Source: Amylibacter sp. IMCC11727 (GTDB taxonomy: Bacteria; Pseudomonadota; Alphaproteobacteria; Rhodobacterales; Rhodobacteraceae). Taken from it: DNA of 64,000 bases. Positions within the stretch are counted from its first letter, which is position 1; every line of letters starts with the position of its first letter. The position numbers and the translations under genes were made by a program. The stretch is from NCBI RefSeq assembly GCF_029854195.1, contig NZ_CP122960.1:1060001-1124000 (forward strand), given 5' to 3'. This document shows positions 60,713-64,000 of the stretch, in pieces. The notes beneath the pieces were generated by a model. That model worked only from the letters and a program-made list of their open reading frames with translations, was not told the origin of the DNA and searched no databases.

Positions 60713-60742
60713 AAGGGGGGCATATTGCTCCCCTTCTTTTTT
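60713..60742 (+). terminator. Rho-independent terminator
   Basis: AAGGGG..GC (60713-60721) pairs with GC..CCCCTT (60727-60735) with a short ATATT loop, followed by CTTTTTT. A strong terminator on the plus strand. Confidence 0.75.
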
Positions 60743-61084
60743 GGAAATTCCTGAATGATTCGGCACTGTTAACCATTATTCAGGCACAATCAGTGCCTTT
60801 GATTATCATTGTCGCACTCTCGGAAACAGTCTTCGCCCAAAACTGACAAATCATGGTAAATTTGAGGCAAATTTGGTCAAAATAGTGTCAAAGCGAAAAC
60901 TCGCCTGTTAAGGTTGAACAGTGACATCAGCTGCTTGGTGTCGTGACTAACGGTAAAATGGCGCTGCAATTTACGGCAGGCCGAAACTTGGGTGTAACAT
61001 GATTGAGATTATTCTTCTGTCCCTGTTGGGTAAGCGTTCGGTAAACCTGCTTAGGGATGGTTCGCTTTAGGATGATTCGTCTGA
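60743..61084. other. AT-rich non-coding stretch
   Basis: 342 bp with no supportable gene. Contains a TTAACCAT (60769-60776, a CtrA-like half site), an AGGCAC/GTGCCT hairpin near 60780-60797 and a short direct repeat of AAATTTG near 60857. Nothing else recognised. Confidence 0.5.
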
Positions 61085-61318
61085 TTATTGATCATCAAAT
61101 TTATTTTGGATCCGCTCAATTCTAAACGCGGAAAACTCTGCAGGCAGGATGATTGCGCCCTCAATCGACAGGCTTGGAAGAATTAGGTGCGTTTCGATGA
61201 TAGACAGTTTGGCTTGAGCCTCTTGCGCAGTGCTTTTAAATTCAATCAAATCAACCCATGATCCTGTCAGGCTGTGTAACCCCTCTAGAACAAACCGTTT
61301 TTTGTATGTGTTACTCAT
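61085..61318 (-). CDS. Small hypothetical protein
   Basis: 77 residues from ATG 61318. Not recognised. Mixed alpha/beta-looking sequence (GSWVDLIEFKSTAQEAQAKLSIIETHLILPSLSIEGAIILPAEFSAFRIERIQNKF) with no signal or membrane segment. AT-rich and near the IS66 end, so a gene of accessory DNA; the ribosome site (AGGCTGA) is weak. Confidence 0.45.
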   Translation of the reverse strand: MSNTYKKRFVLEGLHSLTGSWVDLIEFKSTAQEAQAKLSIIETHLILPSLSIEGAIILPAEFSAFRIERIQNKFDDQ

Positions 61319-61434
61319 GGTTCAGCCTAATAGTAATGTGCGCTTGGGTGGTCGCCCAAATGGAACTCTTGTTAAATCCGTCCGATTGGTGTTGCCGCGG
61401 CAATTTAGACGAGATGCGGCAACACCGAGGGCAG

Positions 61435-61539
61435 TCAGGTTACAGCAATCGACAAAAGCGCAAAGACGCCATGCGCGATCAAAGCACCAAGAATGGCGCT
61501 TATTGCAAGGGCATACAGGATTTGTAGTTGGTCAGACAT
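61435..61539 (-). CDS. Possible 34-residue single-span membrane protein
   Basis: ATG 61539 to TGA 61435: MSDQLQILYALAISAIL then GALIAHGVFALLSIAVT, which is one membrane span. An in-frame TTG at about 61584 would add 15 polar residues (SDRLCNKFDEYFDK). No strong ribosome site. Could be a small membrane protein or the 3' end of a decayed gene. Confidence 0.35.
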   Translation of the reverse strand: MSDQLQILYALAISAILGALIAHGVFALLSIAVT

Positions 61540-61823
61540 TTTATCAAAATACTCATCAAACTTGTTACAAAGCCTGTCTGACAAGAAAATGAGACCAAAA
61601 ACGGGCGCTTGGGTGTTTTTTTAGGGGTGATAATGGGTAGCCGATTGTAAAAGGTTGGTGACCCATTCTCAAGATGGCATTTTTGGTGGTATGGTCAACT
61701 CGCTCGCTGTCGTCCAAAGCCACCCTAATCCAAGCGACATTACTCTCTTTCAATTTTAGATTGTTTGACAAAATTTGGCTTTTGAACGATGCCTAGTGCT
61801 TTCAAATATATGTTGGGGGCAAC

Positions 61824-62090
61824 ATGAAACGTACTATCATTATATCAACACTAGCTTTGCTTATGACAACGCCAAGTTTTGCAACAACTATCATAGCAAG
61901 CTGCTATCGGGGTCCGTCACATGAAGTAATATGGGACCATGCAAATCCCGTTTTTATTGAAACACTTGTTTTGGCAGGCCTGGAAAGACAATCGGCCGAA
62001 GTCATTGCTACGCATCTGTGCCGTGACCCCAAACTGGTCGGAAATCCTGATGGAATGCGGCGGGTGTTGAGTGGGCTAATGAACAGTTAA
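61824..62090 (+). CDS. Small exported hypothetical protein
   Basis: 88 residues. Signal peptide of about 20 residues ending in PSFA, then mature TTIIASCYRGPSHEVIWDHANPVFIETLVLAGLERQSAEVIATHLCRDPKLVG, with two cysteines (in ASCYRGP and HLCRDP) that may form a disulfide. Matches a conserved Rhodobacteraceae hypothetical-protein pattern I recall (CYRGP...VIWD...CRD). Ribosome site GGGGGC ahead of the ATG. Function unknown. Confidence 0.7.
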   Translation: MKRTIIISTLALLMTTPSFATTIIASCYRGPSHEVIWDHANPVFIETLVLAGLERQSAEVIATHLCRDPKLVGNPDGMRRVLSGLMNS

Positions 62091-62181
62091 AGGTGCTTCC
62101 AGCACAATACTGTGGCATTTACACTTGAAAAGTACGTTCTGGTTCCTAAATGTGCATTAGTTCATATTAGCGAGTACTCAA

Positions 62182-62439
62182 ATGTCATATCCAGTTTTAA
62201 TGTTGTCTCAAAGTGCGTTGATCAATCATGGACTTGGGCCATCAGATGCAAAAGCATGTAACAACATGGTACGATTTGAAAGCCGAAGGAAAAAGACGCC
62301 GGTGATCAAGAATATTGGGTTGCGCTTTACGTTGGTCGAACAACGTTTAGCAAGCATGTACCTGATTCCTTCCACTGATATTTGGCCAAACCAAAATGAG
62401 CGTGTAAAACGTAAGCACTTGGAGAACCTGTTCCAGTAG
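62182..62439 (+). pseudogene. ORF cut by the IS66 end, possible gene fragment
   Basis: 85-codon frame from ATG 62182 whose stop (TAG 62437-62439) falls in the first bases of the likely IS66 terminal sequence, so it may be a truncated gene. In another frame, MDLGHQMQKHVTTWYDLKAEG reads into a run of A and then, after a one-base shift, GDQEYWVALYVGRTTF, which also looks coding. The gene is therefore decayed or this is not a real gene; both readings are weak. Confidence 0.3.
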
Positions 62440-64000
62440 GCGAACCCCTAGCTTCACCCCTTGTAGTTCCAAGGTAGCAGCTCATCAATTCTGTTGATCT
62501 TGTGGTTGGCGATGCGGGTTAGGACGTCTGTGAGCCACTCTTGGGGATCAACGTTGTTGAGCTTGGCGGTTTCCATGAGGGTATAGATGATGGCAGCTGA
62601 CTGGCCCCCGCGTTCAGATCCCATGAACATGTAGTTTTTGCGGCCTATGGCAATGCCACGCATGGATCGTTCTGCTGTATTGTTGTCCAGCTCCAGAAAG
62701 CCATGATCCAAATAGTCACGCAGCCTCTTCATGCGGGTCAGTGCGTATCTGATTGCATTGGCCAATGGCGTTTTGCCCGATAGTTTGGGTAACTCGCCTT
62801 GCAGCCAGCTTTCCAGATCATCAAGAATAGGTTTTGCTTTTTGTTGTCGCAGTGCGACGCGCTGGCCTGGCGGTGAGCCGCGTGCTTCCTTCTCTACGGC
62901 ATAGAGCTGGGCGATGCGCTGTATGGCCTCTTCAGCCACATGCGAGCCTTGGGACTTGAACACGTCTACAAACTTGCGTCTGATATGGGCCATGCAGGCC
63001 ACTTCCTTGATCTGGCCAGAACGGTAAAGCTCTTCAAATCCTGCGTAGCCATCGGCATGCATCCAGCCTTGGTAACCTTTGAGATGTTCGCTTGGTCGGA
63101 TACCTCTGCGGTCTAGCGTGAACTCATACCAAGCAGCTGGTGGGGTATCACTGGCCCAAGGGCGTTCGTCCCTGTCATAGGCCCAGAGGCGGGCTGTCTT
63201 TGTCTTGCCAATGCCTGGCGCCAGCATCTTCACGGGCGTATCATCGGCAAAGATGGCTTGGCCTGACAGAACGTGACGTTTGATGGCCATCGCCAGTGGT
63301 TCCAGCAACGCTGCGGATTTACCCACCCATCCCGCCAGTGTCGAACGATCAATGTCCAAGCCCTCACGGGCAAAGATTTGTGCCTGACGGTAGAGCGGCA
63401 AGTGATCCATGTATTTGCTGATCAACACATGGGCTAAGAACCCTGGGCCGGGAATGCCCTTCTCAATCGGGCGTGACGGCAGTGGTGCTTGGCTGATTGC
63501 CTCGCAACACTTACAGGCCACGCGGGGGCGGATGATCTGGTTCACGACAAAGCGTCCCGGGACGTATTCCAGCTCTTCTGTTGTATCGCGGGCCAACTCG
63601 CGCAGTGCACCTCCACACTCGGCGCAGTCATCACCGACAGAAAGAACCCGTTCCACGCGTGGCAGATGATCAGGCAGTGGTTTACGCTTGGGTTTGATCT
63701 TTGCATGCGCAGCAGGTTGCTCAGGCGGCGCATTGGGCGCGATCACAGCTTGAGCAACTTCTTCATCCTCAAGTCGCAATTGTAGCTGATCGATGCCCTC
63801 GGCCTTCGATCCAAAGCGGTGACTGTTCTGCCCTGCAACCTGATGGCGCAGCTTCTCAATAAGCAAGTCACGGTTCTTCAACTCGGCTAATAATCCAACG
63901 GTGAACTCGCGCAACTCTGTGGGTTCGGAGGGGATTATATCGGGTGCATCGGGCATGCGTTCCTATACTTGATGTGGTCAGCGTCGTGAATCCCTGAACG
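62436..64000 (-). mobile_element. IS66-family insertion sequence, 3' part
   Basis: Contains the tnpC transposase and extends past the window end, where tnpB and tnpA would be expected. The probable terminal sequence begins near 62436 (GTAGGCGAACCCC), close to the GTAAGCG-type ends of IS66 elements. The other end and the 8-bp target duplication cannot be checked here. Confidence 0.75.
62454..63956 (-). CDS. tnpC: IS66 family transposase (TnpC)
   Basis: 500 residues, full length. Leucine-zipper-like N-terminus, a zinc-finger region with CAECGG and CKCC, and a DDE domain with Asp in FADDTPVKML, Asp in MHADGYAGFEELY and Glu in NNTAERSMRGIAIGRKNYMFMGSERGG, the IS66 family signature. The C-terminal tail INRIDELLPWNY is typical. 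Intact, so probably able to act if TnpA and TnpB are present upstream. Confidence 0.95.
   Translation of the reverse strand: MPDAPDIIPSEPTELREFTVGLLAELKNRDLLIEKLRHQVAGQNSHRFGSKAEGIDQLQLRLEDEEVAQAVIAPNAPPEQPAAHAKIKPKRKPLPDHLPRVERVLSVGDDCAECGGALRELARDTTEELEYVPGRFVVNQIIRPRVACKCCEAISQAPLPSRPIEKGIPGPGFLAHVLISKYMDHLPLYRQAQIFAREGLDIDRSTLAGWVGKSAALLEPLAMAIKRHVLSGQAIFADDTPVKMLAPGIGKTKTARLWAYDRDERPWASDTPPAAWYEFTLDRRGIRPSEHLKGYQGWMHADGYAGFEELYRSGQIKEVACMAHIRRKFVDVFKSQGSHVAEEAIQRIAQLYAVEKEARGSPPGQRVALRQQKAKPILDDLESWLQGELPKLSGKTPLANAIRYALTRMKRLRDYLDHGFLELDNNTAERSMRGIAIGRKNYMFMGSERGGQSAAIIYTLMETAKLNNVDPQEWLTDVLTRIANHKINRIDELLPWNYKG

Noticed and set aside
60998..61070. Short ORF starting ATGATTGAG with hydrophobic N-terminus (23 residues)
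   Set aside because: Too short, no ribosome site, and no other evidence.
61230..61592. 120-codon plus-strand frame opposite small minus-strand ORFs
   Set aside because: Basic, low-complexity translation without a ribosome site or signal; probably a shadow frame.
61565..61771. 68-codon minus-strand frame with TTG start
   Set aside because: Weak start, no ribosome site, overlaps the other small ORF in a different frame; could be part of a decayed gene but not supportable.
1..64000. CRISPR array, prophage or plasmid-type replication genes
   Set aside because: No regularly spaced repeats with unique spacers, no phage structural genes and no replication initiator found; the ParB-like gene has no ParA partner.

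Overview
The window reads as chromosomal DNA of an alphaproteobacterium, most likely a marine member of the Rhodobacteraceae (roseobacter-type). Pointers are a split F0 operon with both b and b' subunits (atpI-atpB-atpE-atpF'-atpF), a perM-hdaA-ppk-ppx block, a short prolyl-tRNA synthetase, a B12-dependent ribonucleotide reductase (NrdJ), and Entner-Doudoroff genes edd-eda. This placement is inferred from gene content; no rRNA is present. About 65 protein genes, one tRNA-Pro and one insertion sequence are visible. Genes are dense, with many 1-14 base overlaps.

Layout. 1-5000: end of a CDGSH protein, an AT-richer Imm11-like gene, a CoA-transferase pair (scoAB), a histone-deacetylase-like amidohydrolase, an IMPACT/YigZ protein and a FAR-17a/AIG1-type membrane protein preceded by a 14-bp-periodic repeat array. 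5150-9000: an L,D-transpeptidase-like protein, a 440-bp non-coding stretch, a clearly AT-rich ParB-like gene that looks acquired, and rimO. 9150-17700: acyl-CoA/alcohol/aromatic-type catabolic enzymes, oxidoreductases, an MFS exporter and a PfpI-like protein. 17900-21400: F0 ATP synthase operon, then an ArsR/SRPBCC pair with a clear promoter-operator. 21500-29650: homoserine dehydrogenase, lipoprotein, TetR regulator, an M16 peptidase pair, glyA, nadK and an acetyltransferase. 29800-37600: a four-gene SDR/Lin0512 operon facing perM-hdaA-ppk-ppx. 37600-46700: WYL regulator/EamA exporter pair sharing a palindrome, proS, a Lol ABC system, two transporters, ybaB-recR. 46700-50900: P450, RidA, TauE, a transsulfuration-type PLP enzyme, gpt. 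51000-56300: edd-eda behind a LacI-family-type operator, fabI, pdxH, a double cold-shock-domain protein and DUF192. 56359-60614: tRNA-Pro and nrdJ with NrdR boxes. 60650-64000: AT-richer accessory DNA with small ORFs, a structured non-coding element and an IS66 element running off the end.

How it fits together. Most is housekeeping: ATP synthesis, polyphosphate turnover beside a DnaA-inactivator homologue, outer-membrane lipoprotein export, one-carbon and threonine/methionine metabolism, sugar-acid catabolism, fatty-acid synthesis and dNTP supply. Signals beyond that are the ParB-like island gene, the 14-bp GACGCGT array, several perfect inverted repeats at regulatory positions, the paired Lin0512 genes, and the decayed region beside the IS66 copy. 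I did not find a complete recognisable new multi-gene system; the ParB-like single-gene insertion and the Lin0512/SDR operon are the best leads. Statements on base composition are by eye.
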